Shown in pieces: positions 18,463 to 27,400 of a stretch of 64,000 nt of DNA. Source of the stretch: Pigmentibacter sp. JX0631 (GTDB taxonomy: Bacteria > Bdellovibrionota_B > Oligoflexia > Silvanigrellales > Silvanigrellaceae); assembly GCF_029873255.1 (NCBI RefSeq), contig NZ_CP123622.1, positions 1 through 64,000 of the forward strand, written 5' to 3'. The translations under genes and the position numbers were made by a program. The notes under the pieces were generated by a model. That model saw nothing but the letters and a program-made list of their open reading frames with translations. It ran no database searches and was not told where the DNA came from. Positions within the stretch are counted from its first letter, which is position 1, and every line of letters starts with the position of its first letter.

Positions 18463-19785
18463 TTATTCTTTTTGAACTTTTTTGCCAAATTCTATCGAAA
18501 CCCCTATAATTCCATCTAGCATTTGCAATTTTTGATTAGTTAACGAAGTTGTTTGTTGACCATATGTATAATTGATTTCTAAATAAAAATTAATAATATT
18601 GATTGACTTATTAAGATTTATTCCATATTCAAATAAATTCCATCTAGAAACTGCATATGTATTGGTATTCGTAGGATAAAAATGTAAAAACATAAGATGA
18701 GAATTTAAATTCAATTCATAAGGTAAATCAAGCATGGCATATAATCTTCCACCAAGACCATATTGTTGGACAGGATCAAGATATAAATTATATTGAGAAA
18801 TATTATTACTAGAACCAATATTTGTTACTGCCGAACTTCTGGAATAAACAAAATATCTATTTTGACCTACAATGCCTAAATTAAAATAGTCTAAAAAATT
18901 GTAATTTAAACTTGCTTCAAAATTTCCAATATTTACTTTATTTGTCATTAAATTTATATTAGTAAAAGGTTTAAATGAAATTGATTGAATGCGTCCATTA
19001 ATATTTGCGTAAAAATCATTTGTAAAATATTGTGACCATCCAAAATTTGCTCCGTATGCAACATGACTTATGAGAGTCGCATTGGAGTTGTTCAAGCGGT
19101 CATAAATATCAAGACGTTCATAAGTTTGCATCAAGCCCGCATAGAATTTTGAATGAATATCTAGAACTTTTTCTTCATTTATTTCTTTACTTTCGTCTTT
19201 ATTTTCATTTTTATTTTCAGCTTCAAGCTTACTTTCATTTGTTATTTTAGAATGAAAATCGTTTAAATTTGACTTCTCTAAATTGTTTATAGTTTCAAAA
19301 TTTTTCATACAAAATTCAATATTCTGTATTTTTATATAAATTACTTCATTTGGATATATTAAATTTCCTTTAGATTCATGATTTAATATTTGTGGATTAA
19401 GTTTGAGAGTTTCATTTAATGCAGTCTGTAGATCTAAATTATGAAAATGTTTGAGTTTTTTTAAAATTGAGAATAAAGTATCTTGCTTATTAACTACATA
19501 TGAAATTATATTAGATTGGTTTTTTGCATTGTAATTCAAATTTTTAATTTTCAAAATTTCATTAGGGTAGATTAAATTTGGATCTTGAGAAGTTAATTTA
19601 TTTAATCGTAACGTTTCTTTTAATGAACCATTTTCACCATAGACAGGATAATTTTTATAAGTTCTTAAAATATTAATTAAATTTTCATTTTTTTGTACTT
19701 TGTGTAAACAAATACTTTCTTTTGCATATATCTTAGAGTATATTAATAATATTAATATTATTTTTAATATTTTACTAATAATCAT
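18463..19785 (-). CDS. LysM-like repeats fused to a predicted outer-membrane beta-barrel
   Basis: 440 residues. A signal peptide ends near YSKIYA. Two LysM-like modules follow, each closing with NLIYPNE (about residues 28-83 and 95-152). LysM usually binds peptidoglycan or other N-acetylglucosamine glycans. A Lys/Glu/Asn-rich linker (about 175-210) leads to a region of alternating polar and aromatic strands of some 230 residues ending in VSIEFGKK, which looks like an outer-membrane barrel. The protein may tie the outer membrane to the cell wall; that is inference from layout. Start ATG 19785 has GGAAAA directly upstream. It converges on yggS. Confidence 0.65.
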   Translation of the reverse strand: MIISKILKIILILLIYSKIYAKESICLHKVQKNENLINILRTYKNYPVYGENGSLKETLRLNKLTSQDPNLIYPNEILKIKNLNYNAKNQSNIISYVVNKQDTLFSILKKLKHFHNLDLQTALNETLKLNPQILNHESKGNLIYPNEVIYIKIQNIEFCMKNFETINNLEKSNLNDFHSKITNESKLEAENKNENKDESKEINEEKVLDIHSKFYAGLMQTYERLDIYDRLNNSNATLISHVAYGANFGWSQYFTNDFYANINGRIQSISFKPFTNINLMTNKVNIGNFEASLNYNFLDYFNLGIVGQNRYFVYSRSSAVTNIGSSNNISQYNLYLDPVQQYGLGGRLYAMLDLPYELNLNSHLMFLHFYPTNTNTYAVSRWNLFEYGINLNKSINIINFYLEINYTYGQQTTSLTNQKLQMLDGIIGVSIEFGKKVQKE

Positions 19786-19971
19786 TTTTTTTCCATTTAA
19801 TTACCAGATATTTATCGAAACTTATTAGAAATTATTTAGATGGGTTAAAATTACATAATTTAATTACTTTAAATTATAGTTATGTAGAATCTTCTTCAAT
19901 TTTAGGAATAATTAGAATGCAAAATTTACCTAGAGTGTTTTTATATTTAGTTAAATATTTGAGAATACACC

Positions 19972-20928
19972 CTAATTATTTTTAAAAAGAAAAGAATCAC
20001 TATGAATGTCTTGAGAATTTGCTCCTTGTAAAAAAACTAATTCTTTCGCAGCTTTTACAAAAGTTGAATCTCCACAAATATAAACTTTCCAATTTTCTAA
20101 ATCCACATAATTTTCTTCAATAAAATTTAATACATTACTATTTTTTGCACTATTAAGGCAACAGGAAAATAAATTAAAATCATTATGAATCAATTTTAAC
20201 TCATTAAGAAAATTATTTGCATATAATGATTTTTCATTAACACCACCTTGTACAAAATGTATTGCTTTCTGGTGATTTTGGAAAATAGCCTGCCTACATA
20301 TACCTAGTAGTGGCGCTACTCCAGTACTAATTCCTAAAAAAAGCATAGGCTTATTTAGAGCATCGGAGGTAAAAAAACAACTCCCTAAAGCTTGTGAAAT
20401 ATAAATTTCATTTCCAACATTTAATTCATTAAATATCCAATTAGACATTTCACCAGTTAAAAAATGTTTAATATGTAATTCTATTTCATTTTTGTCATCA
20501 CATAAATTTGCTATAGAGTAACTTCTCAAGCAGTTTGTATCTTTATAAATGTTTAAAAACTGTCCCGGATAAAAAGAATAATCTTTAGGTTTTTCTAACT
20601 TTAAAAGAATTACTTCATTATTTATTAATTTTTTCTGCAAAATTTTAGTTGAATACTTTTTGCTTTCTTCACCACACTTTTTAATCGAAATATCTTCTTC
20701 AGGAAAACAAAGACATGATAAAAATTTTTTTTGCAATTTATCGGCTTCTGACAAGCCAATTTGACTTTTTTGGGGCGGAGTTCCAGTATTAAATTCCAAG
20801 ATACAACTTTGACATAAACCGCTTTTACAAAAATAATTAATATCTTCATTATTTTGAATTAATAAATCTAATACGCTTTGTTCCGGAGAAATCTGATAAT
20901 TATTGCTATTAAATTTAACCATTGGCAT
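19972..20928 (-). CDS. 2Fe-2S ferredoxin/FAD/NAD(P) oxidoreductase, likely haemoglobin reductase
   Basis: 318 residues. The N-terminal plant-type ferredoxin domain has the cluster ligands CKSGLCQSC and a later SCLC. The FAD domain has LRSYSIAN, and the NAD(P) domain has FLGISTGVAPL and VYICGDSTFV, as in CDP-6-deoxy-glucoseen reductase and phenol or methane monooxygenase reductases. It starts 14 bases past the end of the truncated-haemoglobin gene (a TTG at 20946 would overlap it); AAAGG ten bases before ATG 20928 fits best. The neighbour suggests it passes electrons from NAD(P)H to the haemoglobin haem, making a split flavohaemoglobin-like NO dioxygenase. That pairing is inferred from context. 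Confidence 0.8.
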   Translation of the reverse strand: MPMVKFNSNNYQISPEQSVLDLLIQNNEDINYFCKSGLCQSCILEFNTGTPPQKSQIGLSEADKLQKKFLSCLCFPEEDISIKKCGEESKKYSTKILQKKLINNEVILLKLEKPKDYSFYPGQFLNIYKDTNCLRSYSIANLCDDKNEIELHIKHFLTGEMSNWIFNELNVGNEIYISQALGSCFFTSDALNKPMLFLGISTGVAPLLGICRQAIFQNHQKAIHFVQGGVNEKSLYANNFLNELKLIHNDFNLFSCCLNSAKNSNVLNFIEENYVDLENWKVYICGDSTFVKAAKELVFLQGANSQDIHSDSFLFKNN

Positions 20929-20942
20929 GATAAATTTACCTT

Positions 20943-21311
20943 TCAAATACGCCCTAAAACAGCATCCCTTGCAGCTTCTGCTTTAGCCATGATGTCATTC
21001 ATAATTTCTGAAGATAATTGAAGTTCTTCAAGGGTTTCTTTTAAGTGATTTGCAACCGCATTAAAATGCGAGTCATTTAAGCCTCTTTTAACCAAATGGG
21101 CATGCCCCAAAGTAAGATCTTTTCCAGAATACAAATTTGGTCCACCAAACAACAGAGTAAAAAAAGCTTTTTGTTTTTTTATCTGGAGATTCATATCAAT
21201 ATCAGTAAAAAAATGTTTAATGAGCGGATCTTTAAGGATTTTGCGATAGAAGATTTGGACCGCCTTTTCCATAGCCGCTTCACGACCCACTAGTTCATAG
21301 TAACTTGTCAT
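20943..21311 (-). CDS. Group I truncated haemoglobin (trHbN type)
   Basis: 122 residues, typical of two-on-two globins. The start MTSYYELVGREAAMEKAV, the FYRKILKDPLIKHFF segment with the B/E-helix aromatic pair, FGGPNLYSGKDLTLGHAHL with the proximal haem histidine (His 70), and a final helical tail identify group I. Family members oxidise nitric oxide to nitrate with oxygen and need a reductase, which is the next gene. AGGAG six bases before ATG 21311. An NsrR-type operator lies 37 bases upstream, so induction by nitric oxide is expected. Confidence 0.92.
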   Translation of the reverse strand: MTSYYELVGREAAMEKAVQIFYRKILKDPLIKHFFTDIDMNLQIKKQKAFFTLLFGGPNLYSGKDLTLGHAHLVKRGLNDSHFNAVANHLKETLEELQLSSEIMNDIMAKAEAARDAVLGRI

Positions 21312-21347
21312 AACATCTCCTTTTTACTAATGTTTCCTTTAAAAACA

Positions 21348-21394
21348 GGAATATTTTTAAAGCTGTATTTAAAATACATCTTTAAAAATATTCC
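21348..21394. promoter_or_regulatory. 47-bp near-perfect palindrome containing an NsrR-type operator
   Basis: Two 23-bp arms around one central base match at 22 of 23 positions. The inner 23 bp read AAGCTGTATTT, A, AAATACATCTT, which fits the known NsrR consensus of 11-1-11 with half-site AAGATGYATTT. The outer arms extend the symmetry with GGAATATT and AATATTCC. On the minus strand a TTGCGG, 16 bases, TATTTT promoter overlaps it, and the truncated-haemoglobin start is 37 bases downstream, so bound NsrR would block transcription until NO destroys its iron-sulphur cluster. The long symmetry would also form a stable hairpin. Confidence 0.85.
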
Positions 21395-21695
21395 GCAAGT
21401 GCCGAAGGAAATTTTGTCAAACAATATGACAATGCAATAAAAATTAGCATTAAATTTTCTAGATTTGTAATTAAACTATTATGTAACTATCAGTGACTAT
21501 TAACAAATTAAAATATTTAAAGATAAAGTTTTCTATAAAAAATAGAAATTTTAATTTAATTATTTTAAAATATATCTGTAAATTTTCCTTACAAATTTTC
21601 AATAATAATTATTTAATTGACCAAATACTCTTTATAAATAATGACTAATATCTCCTATTTTTAATAATTAGGAGGACTATTTTTAAGGAGAATCT
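21395..21695. other. Gene-free intergenic stretch
   Basis: About 300 bases between the NsrR palindrome and the beta-barrel gene, very AT-rich, with no open frame of note. An AAGGAG before ATG 21696 is the only clear signal. I see no second NsrR-like palindrome here. Confidence 0.6.
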
Positions 21696-22322
21696 ATGAT
21701 TACTAAAATTTTCTTAGCTATTATTTTGTCTATATCATTACCCTCAATTGCATTATCTGAAGAAAAAAACTTAGATATTTACATGGATGGTAGTTACAAA
21801 ATGCTTAAAGCAAAAAGTAATGACATAGATTTTTCTGGTGCAGGGATTGGAGCTGGTACTTTATATACTTTTCCAACCTCTACAAATATAAAACCCGTTA
21901 TAGGGGCTTACTTTGATTACAATGCCACAGGGTCAAATTCCACATTTATTGTTTTTGATCACTTCAATTATGCAAGCGCAGTGCTTAATTTAGGCGCAAA
22001 ATACAAAATAAATTCATTTTCCCTATTTCTTCTTAGCAACTTTGGCTATGCCTACTATAACGATTATGGATTAGACAATGCTTTTATGAATACTAACTTA
22101 ATTACTTATGAAATAAAAGATCACTATTTTGTTGGAGGCTCTCTTCTAGGGAGCTATGCTTTTGGGGATGTTTTTAGTATGGGCCTAAAAACTACTGCCA
22201 ACTATCATGTATTAAATAAAAAGCTAAAAATAGATGGGCCAATTCAATTTAACGACAACTCAAATGGGAAACAAACTTACTTAGAAACTGGTATTGGTCT
22301 AGTTCTGCTATGGTCAATATAG
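21696..22322 (+). CDS. Predicted outer-membrane beta-barrel protein, OmpW/OmpA-barrel size
   Basis: 208 residues with a signal peptide ending near PSIALSEE, followed by alternating amphipathic strands (GAGTLYTF, SFSLFLLSNFGYAYY, YLETGIGLVLLWSI) of an eight-strand-type barrel. No family is recognised. It lies between the NO-detoxification operon and nsrR, transcribed in the nsrR direction with 104 bases between them. Whether it belongs to the NsrR regulon is unknown. AAGGAG lies seven bases before the ATG. Confidence 0.6.
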   Translation: MITKIFLAIILSISLPSIALSEEKNLDIYMDGSYKMLKAKSNDIDFSGAGIGAGTLYTFPTSTNIKPVIGAYFDYNATGSNSTFIVFDHFNYASAVLNLGAKYKINSFSLFLLSNFGYAYYNDYGLDNAFMNTNLITYEIKDHYFVGGSLLGSYAFGDVFSMGLKTTANYHVLNKKLKIDGPIQFNDNSNGKQTYLETGIGLVLLWSI

Positions 22323-22341
22323 TATTAACAACATAAAATCT

Positions 22342-22374
22342 ATTTCAAATTACTAAATTTTTTTTATTTGAAAT
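22342..22374. other. Inverted repeat before nsrR
   Basis: ATTTCAAAT and ATTTGAAAT pair perfectly (9 bp) around 15 bases that include a run of eight T. It may be a weak terminator for the barrel gene or a regulatory site for nsrR. It does not match the NsrR half-site. Confidence 0.4.
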
Positions 22375-22426
22375 TGCTATAGTTTTAGAATATAAAAGCA
22401 CTCTTTCATTTATTGAAGGAGGGTTT

Positions 22427-22867
22427 TTGCAATTAACTTTACAAAGTGATTACACTTTAAGAGTATTAATATACATCTCTTATCATCAAGAAAAAATTGT
22501 AACTATTGATCAAATAGCTGATTTTTATGAAATTTCAGCTCACCATTTGACACGTATTATTCACAAATTAGGTGAACTAGGTTACATAACCACAATTCGA
22601 GGAAAAGGTGGCGGATTTCTTCTTGCCAAAAAACCTTCAGAAATTAATATTGGTGAATTAATAGAAAAAATAGAATCTCACTTCCATATCGTAGAATGTT
22701 TTGATCCATCCAAAAAAAGTTGCAAAATTTTAGGGGCCTGTTTCTTACGACCACTTTTAGCTGAAGCTACACAAAAATTTATTGAGACATTAAAACAAAA
22801 AACACTTGCTGATTTAGTAACAAACAATAATAAATTAAAAAGTATTATTACTAAATCTCAAGTTTGA
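22427..22867 (+). CDS. nsrR: NsrR, nitric-oxide-sensing Rrf2-family repressor
   Basis: 146 residues. The N-terminus MQLTLQSDYTLRVLIY and the winged helix with RGKGGGFLLAKKP match NsrR of gamma- and betaproteobacteria. Three cysteines at about 91, 99 and 105 (VECF, KSCK, GACF) are placed like the iron-sulphur cluster ligands of NsrR. The protein represses NO-detoxification genes until NO reacts with its cluster. The start is TTG with GGAGGG four bases upstream and reproduces the conserved MQLT. Its likely target is the palindrome at 21348-21394. It overlaps the end of the convergent ABC transporter gene by 10 bases. Confidence 0.92.
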   Translation: MQLTLQSDYTLRVLIYISYHQEKIVTIDQIADFYEISAHHLTRIIHKLGELGYITTIRGKGGGFLLAKKPSEINIGELIEKIESHFHIVECFDPSKKSCKILGACFLRPLLAEATQKFIETLKQKTLADLVTNNNKLKSIITKSQV

Positions 22868-25800
22868 GAAATATAATCACTAATAACTTGATGATTTAAC
22901 ATTTGATTGTAGTCAAACTTATCTATATTAACTCGTCTCAATAGACCTTTATCAAACTGACCAACTTCATTACAAATAGATAATAATTTAGATTTAGAAT
23001 GAACGGAGAGCAAAATAGTAGCAGTTGAAAATTCTCGCAATAATATTTCGATAAGCCGTAGTTCAGATTCGTCAGTTAAAATAATATTATCAATTAACAA
23101 AATTCTGTTATTTTGCAATAGTGCCTTAGCTATTGAAAAGAAAATAGTTTCTCCCGCCCAAAGCATTTGCTTAGGAAGATCTTCAATTTTAGTATTCAAA
23201 CCATTTCTTAATACAGCTATTGATTGCGCAACTCCCACTCTATTAAGTACTGACCAAATTTCTGAATCATCAAATAGCTCATCGGGATCTAAATTTTCTT
23301 TTAATGTTAAAAATGGGAATATTGAATTCATAGAGATATATGCAAACTTACTTCTAAGATCAAACGGATTCAGTTTTAAGATGTCCTCGTCATCAATGAC
23401 GATTGATCCTGATTCAAAAGGAACAAATTGTAATATGCTAGCAAACAATGTTGAAATTTTATGTTGTCCTTTTTCTAAAATGAATCCAAATTTTGAACCA
23501 CTTGGAATATACAAATCTAGATTAACAATAGGTTGTGGATAATCTTTTACAGCTATAACATTTAATTCCATAATTCTAATACTAGCTTTTTCTGGCCAGT
23601 AATTTGAAGTCGAAAATTTATTTCCCTCTAGTTCATGAAATCGACTAGCTGTAGCTACTAATTCTTCAAAATCTGGGATAGTTTGAAAGTAAGTAGTAAT
23701 ATCATTAGATATATTTATAAAAGCTTTAAAGACAAATAACATTGCTAGAAAAGATAATACGACTTTGTCAATGCTTACTCGTTTGATATTTAAAGAAAAA
23801 TAAATAGCACTTAACATGGTAATAATTAACAGTGCAAAACAGATAAACTGAGAAAAAGAAAGAACAACTTTATCTTTTTCAGAATTTTTATGCAGTGATA
23901 AGTTTATTTTTTCGCTAATTTTTTTATAAATAAACTCCCTAAAATAAAAAGAATTATTGGTTTTCAAAGATCTAATATATATAAATAATATTTTTGATAA
24001 GTTTTTCTTTTCATTTTTTAATGCGAAATATGCTTTTAGAAATGCAGCTTTTTTGATCAACAAAAACATACTTGTAAATATACAGACTGAAAGCAAAGCT
24101 AGTAACGAGGTTAAGTTGCTTACTGAAAATAAAATTAATGCTGCTACGAAATAAGAGATTCTTACTATAATTGAAGAAAATGATTGAAATAAATTTTCTT
24201 TAACATTAGAAAATTTTTCCAAATATTTTGCGGTCACATTTTCAGAAAGCTTATGCTCTTTAATTAATACATCATAAACTTTTTTTTCTAAATCATTGCT
24301 AAATATCAAATTACTTTTCGCATTTTTGAGCTGATAGTAATAGAATAAAAACAAAGAAAAAACAGAACAAATTAAAAACAATGAAATTTGTACATTTCTG
24401 GAAATGTATTGATTAAGATTTAAAGAAAATAAAGTAAAAAATGCGGCACTTATTAAAATTTGAGAAGAAATTAAATAAATAATATTTAAATAGGTACTTG
24501 AAGAATTAAAATATGATTTTAAGAAAAACTTATTTGATGAAGCTAATTTACGAATGTAATTTATTTCTTGTGTCTTATCAAAGTAGCTAAAGTCATAAAA
24601 TTCTTTCGGTAGGTCAGCTTTGTAATAATTAATTTTATCACCTATTTTTTGATAAACGCTTGTAAGACCAAATTGTCGAGCATCAGCAGCAGCATAGTGC
24701 AGTCTCGCATAATGTCCTGACTTTTCTAATAAATTTTTATGTGTACCAACTTCAACCAACATCCCTTCTTTTATAACCAGAATTTCATCGCAGAGAGCCG
24801 CAAACTCTAATTTGCTGGTTGCAATCAATCTACTTGAATTAGCTAATATTTTTTGAATTCCCTCGTGGAAAAAAATGGAGGCTTCATTTGAAGTTAAACC
24901 AATAAAAGGTTCATCAAAAATGTATAAATCAGCTTTTGCATATAGGGTTCTAGCTAAAGTTATTTTTCGTAAAAAATATTCTGGAAATTTATTTAGTAAA
25001 GAATCGAAAATAGTTTCATCACCATCATCTAAAGAATTGAAATCATTTTCTAGAGAACAAGCTCTTATAACATCTACGTATCTTCTACCTTCAAATTCTC
25101 TATCTAAAATTATATTTTCTCTAAAAGTACCATCAAAAAGTAAAGTTTCATGTGACAATACTTCCACATTATGCACGAGTTTTTTCTCGCCGCTGATAAT
25201 ATTTAAATCACCAGTACAAGCTGATAAAAAGGCTGACTTACCTGAATTTTTCTGCCCAATAACAGCTGATAAACTTCCCGGTTGTTGCTCATAGTTTATA
25301 TTGTAAAGACATATATTGTTACCATCATTAAATGCTGCTTTATGAAACGATAGTTTTATTTGATTACTGTCCAATTTTCTGTTTTGTTGTTCACTATTAT
25401 TAAATATTTTTTCATTTTTATCATATGAATCTTTATTTTCTAAATGTATAGGCATTGAAAATAAATGAAAACTTTTTTTGAAATCTTTAACCCTAGAAAT
25501 AAATATTAATATATTTCCATAAAAATAATCAATTAATGAAAAAAATGTAATTAAAGTAGCTATTGTTAGAAATGAATACGTTTGATTAACTAATAAATAT
25601 ACTGCAAGACTAGGAATAGCTATTATAAATCCAGAAAAATACTGAATTAAACCTGCCGCAGAGAGACGAGTTAAAATACCTTTAACTAAATTAGTTGAAT
25701 TTTCTTGGAATAAATTGACTTTTTTAATGAAGAAATTTTCTAAAGCTAACAAATGAACTCGGTTACCATAAATAAATATTTTTTGAATAATATTACTTCT

Positions 25801-26475
25801 AGCTTGAATAAAAAAAGCTACTTTTTTTAAAGCTCTGAGAATGATTATTTTATTAGAAATTTGAAAAGCAAATAAAATTAATAAAATTATAATTGGAATA
25901 ATAAACAATTTTTGCATTATAGAATATATAAACAAAAAAGCTACAATCAATGCTGGTAAACTAAATGCATGAAAGAAAATGGCTGGAAGATCTTTAATTT
26001 TGTCTGAGAAAAAACGGCCTTCTTCATCACTAAATTTTTTTACTATGATCTTCTTTTGATCTTTCAACGAGTAGCAACAAATTTTTGCAAAAATGTCTAA
26101 TGAATTGAATTCTATTTGCCTTTTCCAATGTGTAAATAATTTTTGCTTGATATAAAATGTTGCTATAAAAACCAGAAAATATCCAAATATTCCCAAAGAA
26201 CTTAAAAGTAACTTTTTATTAAACTCAGCAAAAGCTGGAACTAAAAATAACTCAAAATAATTTTTTAAAACAAATGGTGCAAATAATGCCAAAGAAATTA
26301 GTGCAATTTGAAGGAATGCTGCATATATTAAATTTCGTTTAAAAATGAGAAAAAAAATCCACCATAAAGATCTTTGTCGACTCATAGCTTTTTGGAGAAT
26401 TTTATCAACTGAGGATACTTTTGGAGAAATCACTTGTTTTACAAAGGTATGAAATTTTTTTTGGTACCAAAACAT
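22858..26475 (-). CDS. MRP-like full ABC exporter with degenerate ATPase sites
   Basis: 1205 residues in a TMD-NBD-TMD-NBD layout in one chain, as in eukaryotic ABCC proteins. Each TMD has several strongly hydrophobic segments (about 50-340 and 650-900). NBD1 keeps Walker A GQKNSGKS (about 410) and Walker B LYIFDEP, but its signature reads FPEYFLRK in place of LSGGQ. NBD2 is worse: its P-loop is LEKGQHKIS without GKS or GKT, the signature reads WAGETIFF, and Walker B is LLIDN without the catalytic Glu. A standard ATPase cycle is doubtful. It starts one base after the CPBP-like gene stop, so the two are probably co-expressed. Substrate unknown. Confidence 0.75.
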   Translation of the reverse strand: MFWYQKKFHTFVKQVISPKVSSVDKILQKAMSRQRSLWWIFFLIFKRNLIYAAFLQIALISLALFAPFVLKNYFELFLVPAFAEFNKKLLLSSLGIFGYFLVFIATFYIKQKLFTHWKRQIEFNSLDIFAKICCYSLKDQKKIIVKKFSDEEGRFFSDKIKDLPAIFFHAFSLPALIVAFLFIYSIMQKLFIIPIIILLILFAFQISNKIIILRALKKVAFFIQARSNIIQKIFIYGNRVHLLALENFFIKKVNLFQENSTNLVKGILTRLSAAGLIQYFSGFIIAIPSLAVYLLVNQTYSFLTIATLITFFSLIDYFYGNILIFISRVKDFKKSFHLFSMPIHLENKDSYDKNEKIFNNSEQQNRKLDSNQIKLSFHKAAFNDGNNICLYNINYEQQPGSLSAVIGQKNSGKSAFLSACTGDLNIISGEKKLVHNVEVLSHETLLFDGTFRENIILDREFEGRRYVDVIRACSLENDFNSLDDGDETIFDSLLNKFPEYFLRKITLARTLYAKADLYIFDEPFIGLTSNEASIFFHEGIQKILANSSRLIATSKLEFAALCDEILVIKEGMLVEVGTHKNLLEKSGHYARLHYAAADARQFGLTSVYQKIGDKINYYKADLPKEFYDFSYFDKTQEINYIRKLASSNKFFLKSYFNSSSTYLNIIYLISSQILISAAFFTLFSLNLNQYISRNVQISLFLICSVFSLFLFYYYQLKNAKSNLIFSNDLEKKVYDVLIKEHKLSENVTAKYLEKFSNVKENLFQSFSSIIVRISYFVAALILFSVSNLTSLLALLSVCIFTSMFLLIKKAAFLKAYFALKNEKKNLSKILFIYIRSLKTNNSFYFREFIYKKISEKINLSLHKNSEKDKVVLSFSQFICFALLIITMLSAIYFSLNIKRVSIDKVVLSFLAMLFVFKAFINISNDITTYFQTIPDFEELVATASRFHELEGNKFSTSNYWPEKASIRIMELNVIAVKDYPQPIVNLDLYIPSGSKFGFILEKGQHKISTLFASILQFVPFESGSIVIDDEDILKLNPFDLRSKFAYISMNSIFPFLTLKENLDPDELFDDSEIWSVLNRVGVAQSIAVLRNGLNTKIEDLPKQMLWAGETIFFSIAKALLQNNRILLIDNIILTDESELRLIEILLREFSTATILLSVHSKSKLLSICNEVGQFDKGLLRRVNIDKFDYNQMLNHQVISDYISQT

Positions 26476-26476
26476 A

Positions 26477-27400
26477 TTAGTGTTTTAACCTTTTCGTCAT
26501 GAGCAAAAAAATAGTAATGAATGATTGTATCATGACAGTTATACCATTAGCTGGGCCTGACATCCACATATTTCCATTTTCAATAAAAAACTTTATTACA
26601 ATAAAAAAATAAATAAAATAAAAAACACAAGAATAAATCATTGGTACCAATAGTGATCTCATAGATTCAACTTTTGTATTTATACCTATTTTATCTTTAG
26701 TCATAAATTTATGAAATGTCGATAACCAGAAACAAAAACCTGATTGACCCACAAATAATATTGCAAATAATAAGCAGTAAAAAGTATTACTCGCCCCGCC
26801 ACCAAAGTAACCAAACCAAAGAAAGGGGAGAAAACAAAAAAATTGAAATGCACCTGCCAAAAACCAGCCATTTGCAATTCCTATTTTTTTAAAAAGCTCA
26901 ATTAGAATTCCACGAAATTGCACTTCTAAGCCTATGGCATAAATACAAGTAAAAAAAATAATAGAAAGAGGATGAACTAAAAAGAGATGCAATATACTAT
27001 AAACTGTGTTACCTGATAGAAATAAAACTTCATTGGATTCTTGATAAAATATTTGAGAAAAATTAATGCTAAACTGCAAACCGATAGCTGCAGTTAATAA
27101 GGGAACGATTATAGCCCAAAATAATTTTTTATTAAGCCTTGGCATTAATGCTAAATAATATAGCGGAATTTTAAAAAAGAGGGCAATCATTAAGGAAATA
27201 AAAAAGGGCAACCAAGTACTTAAAATTAATGCTATTAAAATAAACAATGGATTGCCAGAAGTAACTTTTCCAGATGCATAAAGTTGAATTGCCCAAGTAA
27301 CAGTCAAAGCAGAAATTAAATATATAATTAATGATACTAAATATTTACTTTTTTCGTTTTTGAAGGGCTTGCTGATAGTCTTCGGTAAATTTTTCTGCAC
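26477..27400 (-). CDS. CPBP (CAAX-protease-like) membrane protein with degenerate motif
   Basis: 307 residues with about eight membrane segments. The centre reads IGLEVQFRGILIEL, which corresponds to the EExxxR motif of CPBP intramembrane proteases but with leucine for the first glutamate. The usual FxxxH is replaced by AFQFFCFL without histidine, so proteolysis is unlikely. GTG 27400 is the only suitable start and overlaps the upstream REC-TPR gene by 56 bases, which implies coupling. It directly precedes the MRP-like transporter and may be its accessory membrane subunit; that is inference. Confidence 0.55.
   Translation of the reverse strand: MQKNLPKTISKPFKNEKSKYLVSLIIYLISALTVTWAIQLYASGKVTSGNPLFILIALILSTWLPFFISLMIALFFKIPLYYLALMPRLNKKLFWAIIVPLLTAAIGLQFSINFSQIFYQESNEVLFLSGNTVYSILHLFLVHPLSIIFFTCIYAIGLEVQFRGILIELFKKIGIANGWFLAGAFQFFCFLPFLWFGYFGGGASNTFYCLLFAILFVGQSGFCFWLSTFHKFMTKDKIGINTKVESMRSLLVPMIYSCVFYFIYFFIVIKFFIENGNMWMSGPANGITVMIQSFITIFLLMTKRLKH

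Noticed and set aside
21348..21394. Rho-independent terminator
   Set aside because: There is no T-run after either arm, and the core matches an NsrR operator in front of an NO-detoxification gene.
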